64,000 bases of DNA from Paracoccus sp. JM45 (GCF_003590715.1 NZ_QQVY01000006.1:88967-152966), one strand, 5' to 3'; positions 35,538 through 46,868 are shown, counted from the first letter of the stretch. The notes: a model not told the origin generated them from the letters alone. Translations and numbers: made by a program.

Positions 35538-37970
35538 ATGTCCCTTCCTTCGACTGCGCGTGTGGTGATCATTGGTGGTGGTGTCGTCGGCGTATCGGCG
35601 CTGTACCATCTGGCCAAAGCGGGTTGGTCCGATTGTGTCCTGCTGGAAAAGAACGAACTGACCGCTGGGTCCACGTGGCATGCTGCGGGCAATTGCCCGA
35701 ATTTCGCGGCCAATTACGGTGTGATGAACATGCAGCGTTACGGTCTGGCGCTGTATCGTGACCTGGCCGGTCTGGTGGATTATCCGATCAACTATCACGT
35801 GACCGGTGCGGTGCGGCTGGCCCACAGCCATGAACGGATGATGGAATTCGAACGCGTGCGCGGCATGGCGGCCCATATGGGGCTGACAATGGATATGTGC
35901 ACACCCGACGAATTGCAGCAGCATTTCCCCTTTATGGAAACCCATGATCTGGAAGGCGGCCTTTGGGACCCGCTGGACGGCGATATCGACCCCAGTCAGG
36001 TCACGCAGGCGCTGGCCAAGGGCGCGCGGGCGCACGGGGGCACCATCGCACGCTTTGCCCCCGCCACGGGTGTCACACGTGATGGCGGCGAATGGATCGT
36101 CCACACCCCCAAGGGCGAAATCCGCTGTGAATATGTCGTGAACGCCGCGGGGTATTACGCGGGCCGTGTGGGCGAATGGTTCCTGCCACATGGTGGCCGC
36201 CGCGTTCCCATGACCGTCATGAGCCATCAGTACTTCCTGACCGAAGCCATCCCCGAGGTGGCCGCATGGTCCAGGGAACACGGTCGCAAACTGCCGATGC
36301 TGCGCGACGTCGACAGCTCTTATTACCTGCGGCAGGACACATATTCGCTGAACCTTGGACCCTATGAACTTGAGTGTCGCGCAGGCTGGGCGTCGGGCAT
36401 GGAAATGCCGGATGATTTCAGCTTCCAGCTGTATCCCGATGATCTGGACCGGTTGGGGTGGTATATCGAGGATGCGATGGCCCGTGTCCCCTTGCTGGGA
36501 ACCCAAGGCGTCCAGCGCAATATCAACGGGCCCATCCCCTATGCCCCCGACGGCCTGCCGATGATCGGCCCGATGCCCGGTGTGCCCAACGCGTTCGAAG
36601 CCCACAGCTTTACCTTCGGCATTGCCCAAGGCGGCGGTGCGGGCAAGCTGTTGTCTGAATGGATCATGCACGGTCATACCGAATGGGACATGTGGTCGGT
36701 CGATCCGCGCCGCTTTACCGCCCATGCCGATGAAAAATTCTGCCTTGGCAAGGCGCTGGAAACCTATGGCCATGAATACGGCATGCATTTCCCGCACCGC
36801 GAATGGCCTGCCGAACGCAACTGCAAGCTGTCGCCGAACCATGACCGGCTGGTGGCTGATGGCGGGCAGATGGGGGCCTATAACGGCTGGGAACGCGTCA
36901 ACTGGTTCGCCAAGGACGGCGATGACACATCCGCTGCCGCGACCCTGACATGGGACCGCAACGGCCCGTGGGAACCCCGCATCCGCGCCGAGGTTCAGGC
37001 CGTCCGCGACGGCGTCGGCATCATCGATCTGTGCGGATTTTCACGCTTTGCACTGGAAGGTGCGGGCGCTGCCGAATGGCTGCGCGGTATGATTGCAGGC
37101 GGTCTGCCCAAAGTGGGCCGGATGAACCTGATCTATTTGTCTGATACCCGTGGTCGCGTCCTGACGGAAATGTCCTGCATCCGCCACGGCGACGACAGCT
37201 TTACCCTGATGACTGCCGCTGTGGCGCAATGGCATGACTTTGATCTGCTGTCGCGCAACCTGCCCGATGGGGTGACACTGACCGACCGGACGACCGAGGT
37301 AACTGCCATGCTGGTCACCGGTCCCGAAACCCGCGACCTGCTGGCGGGGCTGACGGATGCCGATCTGTCGCTTGGCTGGCTGACCCATCAGACGGCCATC
37401 GTTGCAGGAAAACCCGCCCTTCTGGCCCGCGTGTCCTTCGCAGGCGAACTGGGGTGGGAGGTTCACGCAGATCCCGCCGATGCCGCCGCCATCTATGACG
37501 CCATCCGTCATGCAGGCGCGGTGCCTTTCGGGATGTATGCCCTGAATTCGATGCGGATCGAGAAAGGCTATCTGACGTGGAAGGGTGATCTCTCCAGCGA
37601 CTATACGCTGCTGGAAACCGGATTGGGCCGCTTTGTCCGTCTGGAAAAACCGCAGGATTTCCCCGGCAAGGCCGCTTTGCAGGCCGAAGGAACGCCCAGA
37701 AAACGCATGGTCAGTCTGATCGTGGAAACGGGCCAGCAGGATGCACCTTATATGGCCACGGTCTTCGCCGGTGGTCGCAGGGTGGGCGAGGTTACCTCGG
37801 CTGCCTATGGCTATCGGGTCGATGCCGCCATTGCGGTCGCGATGCTGGACGCAGATGCCGCCACCGCCGGAACACAGGTCCAGATCGAGGTCTATGGCCA
37901 GCGGCTGCAAGCCACCGTGCAGGACACCGCCTGCCTGTGGGACGCCGATAACTGCCGCATTCGCGCGTAA
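35538..37970 (+). CDS. Dimethylglycine dehydrogenase-like FAD oxidoreductase / GcvT fusion, copy 1
   Basis: 810 residues. The N-terminal DAO-type FAD domain has VVIIGGGVVGVSALYHL. The STWHAAG motif contains the His that carries covalent FAD in DMGDH. Then comes an FAO_M middle domain, and from about 425 a GcvT folate-binding domain plus GcvT C-terminal barrel (SMRIEKGYLTWKGDLSSDYTLLETGLGRFV). Such enzymes remove an N-methyl group as methylene-tetrahydrofolate and pass electrons to ETF. Two ATG codons adjoin; 35538 has GAGG at 7 nt. Followed at 12 nt by a second copy, then etfBA, folD and purU: a complete demethylation set. Confidence 0.93.
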   Translation: MSLPSTARVVIIGGGVVGVSALYHLAKAGWSDCVLLEKNELTAGSTWHAAGNCPNFAANYGVMNMQRYGLALYRDLAGLVDYPINYHVTGAVRLAHSHERMMEFERVRGMAAHMGLTMDMCTPDELQQHFPFMETHDLEGGLWDPLDGDIDPSQVTQALAKGARAHGGTIARFAPATGVTRDGGEWIVHTPKGEIRCEYVVNAAGYYAGRVGEWFLPHGGRRVPMTVMSHQYFLTEAIPEVAAWSREHGRKLPMLRDVDSSYYLRQDTYSLNLGPYELECRAGWASGMEMPDDFSFQLYPDDLDRLGWYIEDAMARVPLLGTQGVQRNINGPIPYAPDGLPMIGPMPGVPNAFEAHSFTFGIAQGGGAGKLLSEWIMHGHTEWDMWSVDPRRFTAHADEKFCLGKALETYGHEYGMHFPHREWPAERNCKLSPNHDRLVADGGQMGAYNGWERVNWFAKDGDDTSAAATLTWDRNGPWEPRIRAEVQAVRDGVGIIDLCGFSRFALEGAGAAEWLRGMIAGGLPKVGRMNLIYLSDTRGRVLTEMSCIRHGDDSFTLMTAAVAQWHDFDLLSRNLPDGVTLTDRTTEVTAMLVTGPETRDLLAGLTDADLSLGWLTHQTAIVAGKPALLARVSFAGELGWEVHADPADAAAIYDAIRHAGAVPFGMYALNSMRIEKGYLTWKGDLSSDYTLLETGLGRFVRLEKPQDFPGKAALQAEGTPRKRMVSLIVETGQQDAPYMATVFAGGRRVGEVTSAAYGYRVDAAIAVAMLDADAATAGTQVQIEVYGQRLQATVQDTACLWDADNCRIRA

Positions 37971-37982
37971 AGGATAACAGAC

Positions 37983-40427
37983 ATGGCTTTACCCCCCAAG
38001 AATGCGCGCGTTGTCATCGTCGGTGGCGGTGTCATCGGATGTTCGGCCGCCTATCACCTTACAAAGCTGGGCTGGCAAGATGTGGTCCTGCTGGAACGCA
38101 AACAGCTGACCTCGGGGACCACATGGCATGCGGCGGGTCTGATCGCCCAGCTGCGGGCGTCCCAGAACATGACCCGTCTGGCAAAATACAGTCAGGAACT
38201 CTATGGTAGCCTAGAGGCTGAAACCGGCGTCGCCACCGGCTTTCGTCGTAACGGGTCGATCACCGTTGCGCTGTCCGACGAACGGCGCGAGGAAATCCTG
38301 CGTCAGGCTTCCATGGCACGTGCCTTCGGTGTCGAGGTCGAGGAGATCAGCCCCTCTGAACTGCTGACCCGTTACCCGCATGTGAATACCGATGGCGTCA
38401 AGGCGGCGGTCTATCTGGATAAGGACGGGCAGGGCGATCCCGCAAATATCGCGCTGGCCCTGGCGCGTGGTGCCAAACAACGCGGCGCGCAGATCATCGA
38501 ACGCACCGAGGTCACCGGCTTTATCCGCGACGGTCGACGCATCACTGGCGTGTCATGGCAGGCGGCGGGCGAAAGCGGCACCATCACCTGCGATCATGTC
38601 GTCAATTGCAGCGGCATGTGGGGGCATGAGGTCGGGCGTCAGATGGGCATCAACGTGCCGCTGCATGCCTGCGAACATTTCTATATCGTCACCGATACCA
38701 TCGCCGGTTTACAGCAGTTGCCGACCCTGCGCGTTCCCGAAGAATGCGCCTATTACAAGGAAGACGCGGGAAAGATACTGTTAGGCGCGTTCGAACCCGT
38801 TGCCAAACCATGGGCAATGACCGGCATCCCCGAGGATTTCGAATTCGACCAGCTGCCCGAAGATTTCGACCACTTCGAACCGATTCTTGAAATGGCCGTG
38901 AACCGGATGCCGGTGCTGGCGGAAACGGGCATTCACACCTTCTTTAACGGTCCCGAAAGCTTTACCCCCGATGATGCCTATCATTTGGGTCAGGCCCCCG
39001 GGATGGACAATGTCTGGGTCGCGGCAGGGTTCAATTCGATCGGAATCCAGTCGGCAGGCGGCGCGGGTATGGCGCTGGCTTCGTGGATAGATGCGGGCGA
39101 AAAGCCGTTCGATTTAGGCGATGTCGATATCGCGCGGATGCAGCCCTTTCAGGGGAATAAAACCTATCTGTTCGAACGGTCCAAAGAAACACTTGGCCTG
39201 CTTTACGCCGATCACTTTCCCTATCTGCAAAAGACGACCGCACGCGGTATCCGCCGTTCGCCGCTGCACGAGGCGCTAAAAGCCGAAGGTGCGGTGATGG
39301 GTGAACTGGCGGGCTGGGAACGGGCCAACTGGTTTGCCGATGCGGGCCAAAAGCCGGAATACGAATATTCGTGGAAGCGGCAAAACTGGTTCGGCAACGC
39401 TGCCCGCGAACATAAGGCCGTGCGCGAAAATATCGGCATCTATGATATGTCGTCCTTTGGTAAAATCCGCGTCGAGGGGCCGGACGCCGAGGCTTTCCTG
39501 AACCATGTTTCGGCCAGCAACCTTTCCGTGCCCGTTGGCAAAATCGTCTATAGCCAGTTCCTGAACACTGCGGGCGGGATCGAGGCGGATGTGACCATCA
39601 CCCGGCTGACGGAAACCGTTTATCTGGTGGTCACGCCTGCCGCGACGCGGCTTGCCGATCAAGAATGGATGCGCCGCCACACGGGCGATCACCGCGTCAC
39701 CCTGACCGATATGACCGCAGCCGAAGCGGTGATCTGCGTGATGGGCCCCAACTCGCGGGCGCTGTTGCAACGCGTGTCGCCGAATGATTTCTCGAACACG
39801 GCCAACCCTTTCGGGACCTGTCAGGACATCGAAATCGGCATGGGTCTGGCCCGCGCCCACCGCGTCACCTATGTCGGTGAACTGGGGTGGGAAATCTATG
39901 TGTCCACCGATATGGCGGCCCATGTCTTCGAGGTTCTGCGCGAGGCAGGCCGCGATATGGATGCCAAGCTGTGCGGGCTGCACATGATGGACAGCTGCCG
40001 CATGGAAAAGGGCTTTCGCCATTTCGGGCATGATATTTCGGCCGAGGATCACATCCTCGAAGCCGGTCTGGGCTTTGCACTTAAAAAGACCGATGTTGCC
40101 TATATCGGGCGGGATGCGGTGCTGCGTAAACGCGAAACCGGCCTGCAAAAGCGTTTGGTGCAATTCATGCTGACCGATCCCGAACCGCTGCTGTATCACG
40201 CGGAACCCGTGCTTCGCGACGGGCGCATCGTCGGCTATCTCAGCTCTGGCAGTTATGGACATCATCTGGGGGCCGCGATGGGCATGGGTTATGTGCCCTG
40301 CGCCGGTGAGAGCGTGCAGGATGTCCTGTCATCGCATTACCAGATCGAGGTTGCGGGACAGCGCTACGACGCGACCGCATCCCTGAAACCTTTCTATGAC
40401 CCCGCATCCGACAGGGTGAAGGTCTGA
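37983..40427 (+). CDS. Dimethylglycine/sarcosine dehydrogenase-like FAD oxidoreductase / GcvT fusion, copy 2
   Basis: 814 residues with the same architecture as the preceding gene: FAD motif [17 protein letters not shown], covalent-FAD motif [20 protein letters not shown], GcvT and GcvT_C domains ([31 protein letters not shown]). The post-motif sequence is closer to classical DMGDH/sarcosine dehydrogenase than copy 1, whose AGNCPNFAANYG is unusual. Two tandem demethylases suggest sequential removal of methyl groups (dimethyl to monomethyl to free amine). AAGGA precedes the ATG. Exact substrate not assignable. Confidence 0.93.
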   Translation: MALPPKNARVVIVGGGVIGCSAAYHLTKLGWQDVVLLERKQLTSGTTWHAAGLIAQLRASQNMTRLAKYSQELYGSLEAETGVATGFRRNGSITVALSDERREEILRQASMARAFGVEVEEISPSELLTRYPHVNTDGVKAAVYLDKDGQGDPANIALALARGAKQRGAQIIERTEVTGFIRDGRRITGVSWQAAGESGTITCDHVVNCSGMWGHEVGRQMGINVPLHACEHFYIVTDTIAGLQQLPTLRVPEECAYYKEDAGKILLGAFEPVAKPWAMTGIPEDFEFDQLPEDFDHFEPILEMAVNRMPVLAETGIHTFFNGPESFTPDDAYHLGQAPGMDNVWVAAGFNSIGIQSAGGAGMALASWIDAGEKPFDLGDVDIARMQPFQGNKTYLFERSKETLGLLYADHFPYLQKTTARGIRRSPLHEALKAEGAVMGELAGWERANWFADAGQKPEYEYSWKRQNWFGNAAREHKAVRENIGIYDMSSFGKIRVEGPDAEAFLNHVSASNLSVPVGKIVYSQFLNTAGGIEADVTITRLTETVYLVVTPAATRLADQEWMRRHTGDHRVTLTDMTAAEAVICVMGPNSRALLQRVSPNDFSNTANPFGTCQDIEIGMGLARAHRVTYVGELGWEIYVSTDMAAHVFEVLREAGRDMDAKLCGLHMMDSCRMEKGFRHFGHDISAEDHILEAGLGFALKKTDVAYIGRDAVLRKRETGLQKRLVQFMLTDPEPLLYHAEPVLRDGRIVGYLSSGSYGHHLGAAMGMGYVPCAGESVQDVLSSHYQIEVAGQRYDATASLKPFYDPASDRVKV

Positions 40428-40464
40428 ACCTCAACCACAGTATTCGAAAAGGAACAGCACGCAG

Positions 40465-41217
40465 ATGAAAATATTAGTCCCTGTCAAACGCGTCATCGAC
40501 TATAACGTGAAGGTCAAGGTCAAGTCCGACGGAACGGGCGTGGATCTGGCCAACGTCAAGATGTCGATGAACCCCTTTGACGAAATCTCGGTCGAGGCGG
40601 CAATCCGTCTGAAAGAGGCAGGCATCGCATCCGAAGTGATCGTCGTGTCCATCGGTGAAAAGAAATCCACCGAAACGCTGCGGACCGCATTGGCCATGGG
40701 CGCCGATCGCGGCATTCTGGTCGAGGCGGATGCAGGCGGCGATATCGAACCGCTGACCGTTGCCAAGATCCTTGCGCGCATCGTTGCCGATGAACAGCCA
40801 CAACTGGTGATCCTTGGCAAGCAGGCCATTGATAACGACATGAACGCAACCGGCCAGATGCTGGCCGCATTGTTGGGCTGGGGTCAGGCAACCTTTGCAT
40901 CCGAACTGAAGATCGAGGATGGCAAAGCCCATGTCACCCGCGAAGTCGATGGCGGTCTGCAAACCATCACCGTAGCGCTGCCCGCGATCATCACCACCGA
41001 TCTGCGTCTGAACGAACCGCGCTATGCCAGCCTGCCCAATATCATGAAGGCCAAGAAAAAGCCGGTTGAGGAAAAGACCGCAGCAGATTACGGCGTCGAT
41101 ACCGCCCTGCGCCTGAAGGTCATCGCGACCGAGGAACCGGCCGGTCGCGCAGCAGGGATCAAGGTCGGCTCGGTCAGCGAGCTGGTCGAAAAACTTAAAG
41201 AAACGGGGATGGTTTGA
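40465..41217 (+). CDS. etfB: Electron transfer flavoprotein beta subunit
   Basis: 250 residues: [18 protein letters not shown] start, [35 protein letters not shown], and the loop [26 protein letters not shown] takes electrons from flavin dehydrogenases such as DMGDH and delivers them to ETF:ubiquinone oxidoreductase (not in the window). Placed 37 nt after the second demethylase and overlapping etfA at TGATG. This may be a pathway-dedicated or the main cellular ETF; context suggests it serves the demethylases. Confidence 0.95.
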   Translation: MKILVPVKRVIDYNVKVKVKSDGTGVDLANVKMSMNPFDEISVEAAIRLKEAGIASEVIVVSIGEKKSTETLRTALAMGADRGILVEADAGGDIEPLTVAKILARIVADEQPQLVILGKQAIDNDMNATGQMLAALLGWGQATFASELKIEDGKAHVTREVDGGLQTITVALPAIITTDLRLNEPRYASLPNIMKAKKKPVEEKTAADYGVDTALRLKVIATEEPAGRAAGIKVGSVSELVEKLKETGMV

Positions 41218-42137
41218 TGTCTGTATTGCTTTTGGCCGAAGTTTCGGGCGGTGAATTGGCCCTTGATGCAACCGCAAAAACTGCAACCGCTGCTGCGCAG
41301 TTGGGTGAAGTGACGGCGATTGTCTGCGGCACCGCAGCCGCAGCCGACGCCGCTGCAAAAATCGCTGGCGTTAGCAAAGTGCTGTTGTGCGAAGACGCCG
41401 CCGTGGCCAATGGTCTGGCAGAAAACGTTGCACGTCTGATCATGGATCATTCCGCTGGCGTGACCCATATTGTGGCACCGGCCAACAACTCGGGCAAGAA
41501 CGTGCTGCCCCGCGTTGCTGCGCTACTGGATGCCATGGTCATCACCGACGTAATCGAGGTTCTGGACGCCAAAACCTTCAAGCGGCCGATCTATGCCGGT
41601 AACGCCATCCAGACCGTTGAATCGCAGGACGCTGTCAAGGTTCTATCCGTTCGCACGGCGGCCTTTGATGCGGCTGCCGAAGGCGCCGCGGCACCGGTTC
41701 AGGTCGTGGCGCTTGGAGAAACCTCGACCCTGTCTGCGCATGTCGAAGACAAGGTCATCAAGAACGACCGCCCCGAGCTTTCCTCGGCCAAGATCGTTGT
41801 TTCGGGGGGACGCGGTGTCGGATCGCAGGCAGATTTTGCATTGATCTCGGGTCTTGCCGATAAGATCGGCGCTGCTGTCGGTGCCTCGCGCGCGGCTGTC
41901 GACAGTGGTTTTGCGGCCAACGATTTGCAGGTCGGCCAGACAGGCAAGGTGGTTGCGCCCGATCTTTACATCGCGGTCGGTGTTTCAGGCGCGATCCAGC
42001 ATCTTGCGGGTATGAAAGACAGCAAGGTCATTGTTGCGATCAACAAGGACGAAGAAGCCCCCATCTTCCAGATTGCCGATTACGGATTGGTCGCCGACCT
42101 GTTCGAAGCGGTCCCGGAATTGACCGGAAAGCTGTGA
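41217..42137 (+). CDS. etfA: Electron transfer flavoprotein alpha subunit
   Basis: 306 residues from ATG 41217, one base overlapping the etfB stop (TGATG). The C-terminal FAD-binding domain is complete: [66 protein letters not shown] and [28 protein letters not shown]. Forms the ETF heterodimer with the upstream subunit. Confidence 0.95.
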   Translation: MSVLLLAEVSGGELALDATAKTATAAAQLGEVTAIVCGTAAAADAAAKIAGVSKVLLCEDAAVANGLAENVARLIMDHSAGVTHIVAPANNSGKNVLPRVAALLDAMVITDVIEVLDAKTFKRPIYAGNAIQTVESQDAVKVLSVRTAAFDAAAEGAAAPVQVVALGETSTLSAHVEDKVIKNDRPELSSAKIVVSGGRGVGSQADFALISGLADKIGAAVGASRAAVDSGFAANDLQVGQTGKVVAPDLYIAVGVSGAIQHLAGMKDSKVIVAINKDEEAPIFQIADYGLVADLFEAVPELTGKL

Positions 42138-42140
42138 TCC

Positions 42141-43058
42141 ATGACAGCTGAACTGATTGACGGCAAAGCATTCGCAGAGGCGGTGCGTCATCGCGTCCGC
42201 GACCGCGTTGCAGCCTTGCATGCCCAGACAGGTCAGGCACCGGGTCTTGCCGTCGTGCTGGTCGGGCATGACGCAGCATCCGAGGTGTATGTCCGTTCCA
42301 AAGGCAAGCAGGCGGTTCAGGCGGGGATGAAATCATTCACGCATTGCCTGCCTGTCGACACCCCCGAGGATGAACTTCTGGGGCTGATCCGGCGCCTGAA
42401 CGATGATCCGCTGGTGCATGGCATTCTTGTCCAGCTGCCTTTGCCCGCGCATCTGGATGCGCGGCAGGTGATCAACACCATCTCTCCGGCCAAGGATGTG
42501 GACGGGTTCCATACCTCGAATGTGGGAATGGTGGGGACGGGACAGGACGCAATTGTGCCCTGTACGCCGCTTGGCTGCATGATGATGCTGCGCCATTATC
42601 ACGATGATTTTCGCGGCAAAACCGCGCTGGTCATCGGGCATTCGAATATTGTTGGCAAGCCGATGGCACGCCTGTTGCTGAATGCCGATTGCACGGTCAT
42701 GGTGGCGCATAAATCATCGACCAACATCCCCGAACTGGCGCGTCTGGCCGATATTCTGGTGGTGGCCGCAGGCGTGCCGGGGTTGGTCAAGGCCGATTGG
42801 ATCAAGCCGGGGGCAACTGTCATCGATGTCGGTATCAACCGGATTCCCGCCCCCGAACTGGGTGAAGGAAAGCACCGGCTGGTCGGTGATGTCGATTTCG
42901 AAAGTGCCCGTCAGGTCGCAGGTGCCATTACACCTGTGCCCGGCGGGGTGGGGCCGATGACCATTGCCTGTCTGCTGGCCAATACGCTTAGCGCCTTTTG
43001 CCACCTGCATGATCTTTCCGTTGACCCGCTTCTTCTTGATGAACAGGACCCCACATGA
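42141..43058 (+). CDS. folD: FolD bifunctional methylene-THF dehydrogenase / cyclohydrolase
   Basis: Turns the methylene-tetrahydrofolate made by the upstream GcvT-fused demethylases into 10-formyl-tetrahydrofolate, reducing NADP. 305 residues. Catalytic Tyr50 and Lys54 lie in YVRSKGK. The QLPLPAH and DVDGFH motifs, the Rossmann loop [13 protein letters not shown] and the end [19 protein letters not shown] are present. It starts 3 nt after etfA and overlaps purU by 4 nt. Its operon position indicates a role in one-carbon disposal rather than only general folate metabolism. Confidence 0.95.
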   Translation: MTAELIDGKAFAEAVRHRVRDRVAALHAQTGQAPGLAVVLVGHDAASEVYVRSKGKQAVQAGMKSFTHCLPVDTPEDELLGLIRRLNDDPLVHGILVQLPLPAHLDARQVINTISPAKDVDGFHTSNVGMVGTGQDAIVPCTPLGCMMMLRHYHDDFRGKTALVIGHSNIVGKPMARLLLNADCTVMVAHKSSTNIPELARLADILVVAAGVPGLVKADWIKPGATVIDVGINRIPAPELGEGKHRLVGDVDFESARQVAGAITPVPGGVGPMTIACLLANTLSAFCHLHDLSVDPLLLDEQDPT

Positions 43059-43939
43059 GCACCTATTGTTTGACCGTCACATGCCCGTCGCGGCGTGGCA
43101 TCGTTGCGGCGATCTCGACATTTCTGGCCGAGAACGATTGCAACATCACCGACAGCGCCCAGTTCGACGATCAGGAAACGGGCCATTTCTTCATGCGGGT
43201 CAGCTTTGTCCCCGAAGAGGGTGCGCAGTTCGACGCCTTGTCACAAGGTTTTGTTGCTGTGGCCGAACCGCTTGGCATGACCTTCAAGTTCCATGACGAA
43301 GCCGAAAAAATGAAAGTGGCGATCATGGTCAGCCGCTTTGGCCATTGCCTGAACGACCTGCTGTACCGTGTTCGTATCGGTGCCTTGCCGGTGGAAATCG
43401 TGGCCGTTATCTCGAACCATATGGATTACCAGAAGGTGGTGGTAAACGCGGATATCCCGTTCCATTGCATCAAGGTGACCAAGCAGAACAAACCCGAAGC
43501 CGAAGCTGCCATCATGAAAGTGGTCGAGGATGCGGGCGCGGAACTGATTGTGCTGGCCCGCTATATGCAGATTCTGTCGGACCAGATGTGCCAGAAGATG
43601 TCGGGCCGGATCATCAACATCCACCATTCGTTCCTGCCCAGCTTCAAGGGCGCAAACCCCTATAAGCAGGCGTATGAACGCGGTGTGAAGCTGATCGGCG
43701 CGACCAGCCATTATGTGACCGCCGATCTGGATGAGGGTCCGATCATCGAACAGGACATCGTCCGCGTCACCCACGCCCAGAGCGCCGCGGATTATGTCAG
43801 CCTTGGCCGCGACGTCGAAAGTCAGGTTCTGGCCCGCGCGATCCATGCCCATGCACATCACCGTGTGTTCCTGAACGGCAATAAAACGGTGGTCTTCCCA
43901 GCCTCGCCCGGCGGTTATTCCAGCGAATTGATGGGCTGA
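43055..43939 (+). CDS. purU: Formyltetrahydrofolate deformylase
   Basis: 294 residues: an N-terminal ACT domain (about 4-80) and a C-terminal formyltransferase-type hydrolase (about 87-290). Catalytic Asn/His/Asp are in [14 protein letters not shown] and [13 protein letters not shown]. It releases formate from 10-formyl-THF, freeing folate for more demethylation, the logical last step after FolD. Overlaps folD (ATGA). PurU beside demethylases is a known arrangement in glycine betaine and sarcosine catabolism. Confidence 0.94.
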   Translation: MSTYCLTVTCPSRRGIVAAISTFLAENDCNITDSAQFDDQETGHFFMRVSFVPEEGAQFDALSQGFVAVAEPLGMTFKFHDEAEKMKVAIMVSRFGHCLNDLLYRVRIGALPVEIVAVISNHMDYQKVVVNADIPFHCIKVTKQNKPEAEAAIMKVVEDAGAELIVLARYMQILSDQMCQKMSGRIINIHHSFLPSFKGANPYKQAYERGVKLIGATSHYVTADLDEGPIIEQDIVRVTHAQSAADYVSLGRDVESQVLARAIHAHAHHRVFLNGNKTVVFPASPGGYSSELMG

Positions 43940-43943
43940 CAGG

Positions 43944-45419
43944 TCAAGCCTTGTTCTGCGCGGTCTGGATCGCTTGGGCGACCAGTGACAGACCGTCGCG
44001 GATCAGGTTGGAGTTGATCGAGGAATAGGCGATCCGGTAGTGCGTTTTATCCGGCGCACGTCGGGCGAAGAAGGCATTGCCGGGTTCGATCAGCACGCTG
44101 GACTTGCGAAGGTCCAGCGCCAGCTGCGTTGTATCGACGCCCGGCGGTGCCTTCATCCAGAAGGATGAACCGCCATACATATCACGACCGGCCGGTGTCA
44201 GGCCAAATTCGCGGATGCAGGATTCCATAATGGCACGGCGCTTGCCATAGACCCGCCCCATCCGGTTCAGCTGGCTGTCATAATGTCCAAGCGACAGGAA
44301 ATAGGCTGTCGTCCGCTGGATATGGCTGGGCGGATGGCGCAGCACCACGGTCCGCAGCTTGCGCATTTCCTGTATCAGCGGTTTTGCCCCCACGACATAG
44401 CCAAGCCGCAGCCCCGGAAAGATCGATTTCGAAAACGACCCCAGATAAATCACGGACCCCGCCCGATCCAGCGATTTCAGCGCGGGGGCTGGCGGGTTCA
44501 GGAATGACATCTCGAATTCATAGTCATCCTCGACGATCAGGAAATCGTCCCGCATGGCGCGTTCCAGCATGGCCAGACGCCGTTCCAGCGGCATGGTGAC
44601 ATTGGTCGGGGCATGATGGCTGGGGGTGGTAAAGACCACATCGGCGTCGGTCGGGATCATGTCGGGCGGCAAGCCGTCGCTGTCCACATCGATTGATGTC
44701 GCAGTATAACGCATCTGGTCGAAAATCTTGCGCAGGCCCGGAAAGCAGGGGTTTTCGACGATGGCTTTCTGACCCTCGGACAAAAGCAGCTGGGCGATCA
44801 TCCACAGGGCGTTCTGTCCGCCCATGGTGATCAGGATTTCATCTGGATGTGCACGGATGCCGCGTCGGGGCAGGATCTGGCGCAGGATGAATTCGACCAG
44901 CATCGGGTCGTCGTTCTGATAATGGTCCTGCGCAAGGCTGTCGAAATCTTTGCGACCGACCGCCCGCAAGGCGCAGTTGCGCCAGTTGCCGTGATCGAAC
45001 AGATCAGGGTCGGACTGCCCATAGATAAAGGGGTATTTATAGTCGTTCCAATTCGGTGGGCGCAGGATATCTTCACGCAAGTGCGTCCGGCGGATCAGCT
45101 TGCGATCCCAATCCACGGTATTTTCGCCGGGCTGTGCGGGGTCCGAAAAGATCGGCCGCGTCGGTGCGGTATCGGCCACAAAATACCCCGACCGGTCGCG
45201 CGACACCAGATATTCGTTCGCAACCAGTTCGGTATAGCCAAGTGTTACCGTAATGCGCGACACACCCAGATGATCGGCCAACCCGCGCGATGAGGGCATT
45301 TTTTCGCCCGGCGCGCAGCGGCCCGAAACAATCGCCTCGGCGACGATCTGCTGGATCTGCTGCTGCAGGGTCGCGTCACTTTTGGCAGGAAGCAGAAAAA
45401 GCTCGGGTGGTATTGCCAC
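43944..45419 (-). CDS. tauR: TauR-like MocR/GabR-family regulator of taurine genes
   Basis: 491 residues from a GTG start. The N-terminal GntR winged helix is QIVAEAIVSGRCAPGEKMPSSRGLADHLGVSRITVTLGY. It is fused to a fold-type I aminotransferase domain (about 120-490) with the PLP lysine Lys331 in LGSFSKSIFPGLRLGY. In Rhodobacter capsulatus TauR, a protein of this architecture encoded with tpa, activates taurine genes. Here it lies 69 nt downstream of tpa in the same direction. CTGGACCTA-type repeats lie at its own start and upstream of tpa and the safD-like gene. Confidence 0.85.
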   Translation of the reverse strand: MAIPPELFLLPAKSDATLQQQIQQIVAEAIVSGRCAPGEKMPSSRGLADHLGVSRITVTLGYTELVANEYLVSRDRSGYFVADTAPTRPIFSDPAQPGENTVDWDRKLIRRTHLREDILRPPNWNDYKYPFIYGQSDPDLFDHGNWRNCALRAVGRKDFDSLAQDHYQNDDPMLVEFILRQILPRRGIRAHPDEILITMGGQNALWMIAQLLLSEGQKAIVENPCFPGLRKIFDQMRYTATSIDVDSDGLPPDMIPTDADVVFTTPSHHAPTNVTMPLERRLAMLERAMRDDFLIVEDDYEFEMSFLNPPAPALKSLDRAGSVIYLGSFSKSIFPGLRLGYVVGAKPLIQEMRKLRTVVLRHPPSHIQRTTAYFLSLGHYDSQLNRMGRVYGKRRAIMESCIREFGLTPAGRDMYGGSSFWMKAPPGVDTTQLALDLRKSSVLIEPGNAFFARRAPDKTHYRIAYSSINSNLIRDGLSLVAQAIQTAQNKA

Positions 45420-45421
45420 GT

Positions 45422-45452
45422 CTGGACCTATTTCGTCGAAGCTGTGGACCCA
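45422..45452. promoter_or_regulatory. Candidate TauR direct repeats before tauR
   Basis: CTGGACCTA (45422-45430) and GTGGACCCA (45444-45452), 22 bp apart on the plus strand. They begin 3 bp from the tauR start codon on the opposite strand. The 10-mer CTGGACCTAT recurs exactly upstream of tpa. Overlap with the tauR translation start would suit autorepression. Confidence 0.55.
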
Positions 45453-45488
45453 AGAATACCGGGTCCGCAGCCTCGACGCAAACGAAGA

Positions 45489-46868
45489 TCAGCCGAAAAC
45501 GCGGGTCAATGCGACGTCGATGGCATCGGTGATCTGGTCGATGTCATCGGGCGCGGCAATGAGTGCCGGTGCCAGACACAGCGTGTTGTTAAAGCCCGGA
45601 ATGGCGCGCGCGGTGGCACCGATGATGACGCCTTGCGCCATGCATTGGGCGACGACCGCCTGCACATGCGCCTCGGACGCGGGTTCCTTGGTATTGCGGT
45701 CGGCCACCAGTTCCGCGCCGCAGAACAGCCCCAGACCGCGCACATCGCCAATGGCTGCATGCTTTTCACCAAGGGCGTGCAGATTGTCCATCAAACGCGC
45801 GCCCATGGCGGTGGTGTTGGCCAGCAGGCCCTCATCCTCGATGATACGCATGTTTTCCAGCGCGGCAGCCGGACCACCCGTGCAACCGCCATAGGTCGAG
45901 ATGTCGCGGAAAAAGCTCATCGGGTCGGCGGCATCATCCTTGAACATGTCGAAGACGGCTTCCGTGGTCACAAGACAGGCGATGGCGGCATAGCCCGACG
46001 CCACGCCCTTGGCCATCGTTACCAGATCGGGCTTGATGCCATAGTGCTGGTATCCGAACCATTCGCCGGTACGCCCGATGCCGCAGACCACCTCGTCCAG
46101 ATGCAGCAGCACGTCGTATTTCTTGCAGATTTCCTGCACGCGTTCCCAATACCCAACCGGAGGGGTGATCACACCGCCGCCCGCCGTCACCGTTTCCAGA
46201 CAGATCGCCCCAACGGTATCGGCCCCTTCACGCAGGATGACCTCCTCGATTGCGTTGGCGGCGCGTTCGCCGTAATTGTCACACTCCCATTGTGCGCGGT
46301 ATTCCAGACAATGCGGCACCTGCACAAAACCGGGGGCAAAGGGGCCGTATTGGGCGTTGCGTTCCAGCTGGCCGCCCGCCGACATGGTCGCAAGAGTCGA
46401 ACCGTGGTAATCGCGTTCGCGGTACAGGATCTTGTTTTTCTTACCACCGTAACGCTTATGCGCGATCTGGCGGATGATCTTGAAAGCTTTCTCGTTCGCT
46501 TCAGAGCCGGAATTGACGTAATAGACCCGGCTCATCCCCGGCATGCGGGCAATCAGTTGTTCGGCAAATATCGCCCCCGGAACCGATCCCATATTCTGCC
46601 CGAAGAAGTTCAGCCGGGTTACCTGATCACTGATCGCCTTGCCCATGCTTGCGCGGCCATAGCCGACATTGACGGTCCAGATGCCGCCGGAAACCGCATC
46701 CAGATGTTCGCGCCCCTTGTCATCCCAGATACGCATGCCCTTGCCTTCGACCATCACCCGCGGGTCGGTCGTCTCATGTGCTTTATGCTGGGTCAGGTGG
46801 TGCCAGACATGGGCGCGGTCGGCGCGGATCACATCGGCGATGTCATTGATCGGGGTGACTTGGTTCAT
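45489..46868 (-). CDS. tpa: Taurine:pyruvate aminotransferase
   Basis: Class III PLP aminotransferase, 459 residues from ATG 46868 (AAGGA 7 nt upstream). Features typical of Tpa: DAVSGGIWTVNVGYGR, NFFGQNMGSVPGAIFAEQL, GGCTGGPAAALENMRI, and the PLP lysine Lys287 in VTMAKGVASGY. It moves the amino group of taurine to pyruvate, giving alanine and sulfoacetaldehyde. It is divergent from tauABC and followed by tauR. Direct repeats of TauR type lie about 110-140 bp upstream. xsc, the usual next enzyme, is absent from the window. Confidence 0.9.
   Translation of the reverse strand: MNQVTPINDIADVIRADRAHVWHHLTQHKAHETTDPRVMVEGKGMRIWDDKGREHLDAVSGGIWTVNVGYGRASMGKAISDQVTRLNFFGQNMGSVPGAIFAEQLIARMPGMSRVYYVNSGSEANEKAFKIIRQIAHKRYGGKKNKILYRERDYHGSTLATMSAGGQLERNAQYGPFAPGFVQVPHCLEYRAQWECDNYGERAANAIEEVILREGADTVGAICLETVTAGGGVITPPVGYWERVQEICKKYDVLLHLDEVVCGIGRTGEWFGYQHYGIKPDLVTMAKGVASGYAAIACLVTTEAVFDMFKDDAADPMSFFRDISTYGGCTGGPAAALENMRIIEDEGLLANTTAMGARLMDNLHALGEKHAAIGDVRGLGLFCGAELVADRNTKEPASEAHVQAVVAQCMAQGVIIGATARAIPGFNNTLCLAPALIAAPDDIDQITDAIDVALTRVFG

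Noticed and set aside
35265..36842. 525-codon open frame on the minus strand opposite demethylase copy 1
   Set aside because: It is a mirror frame of a clear FAD/GcvT protein; no domain or start signal.
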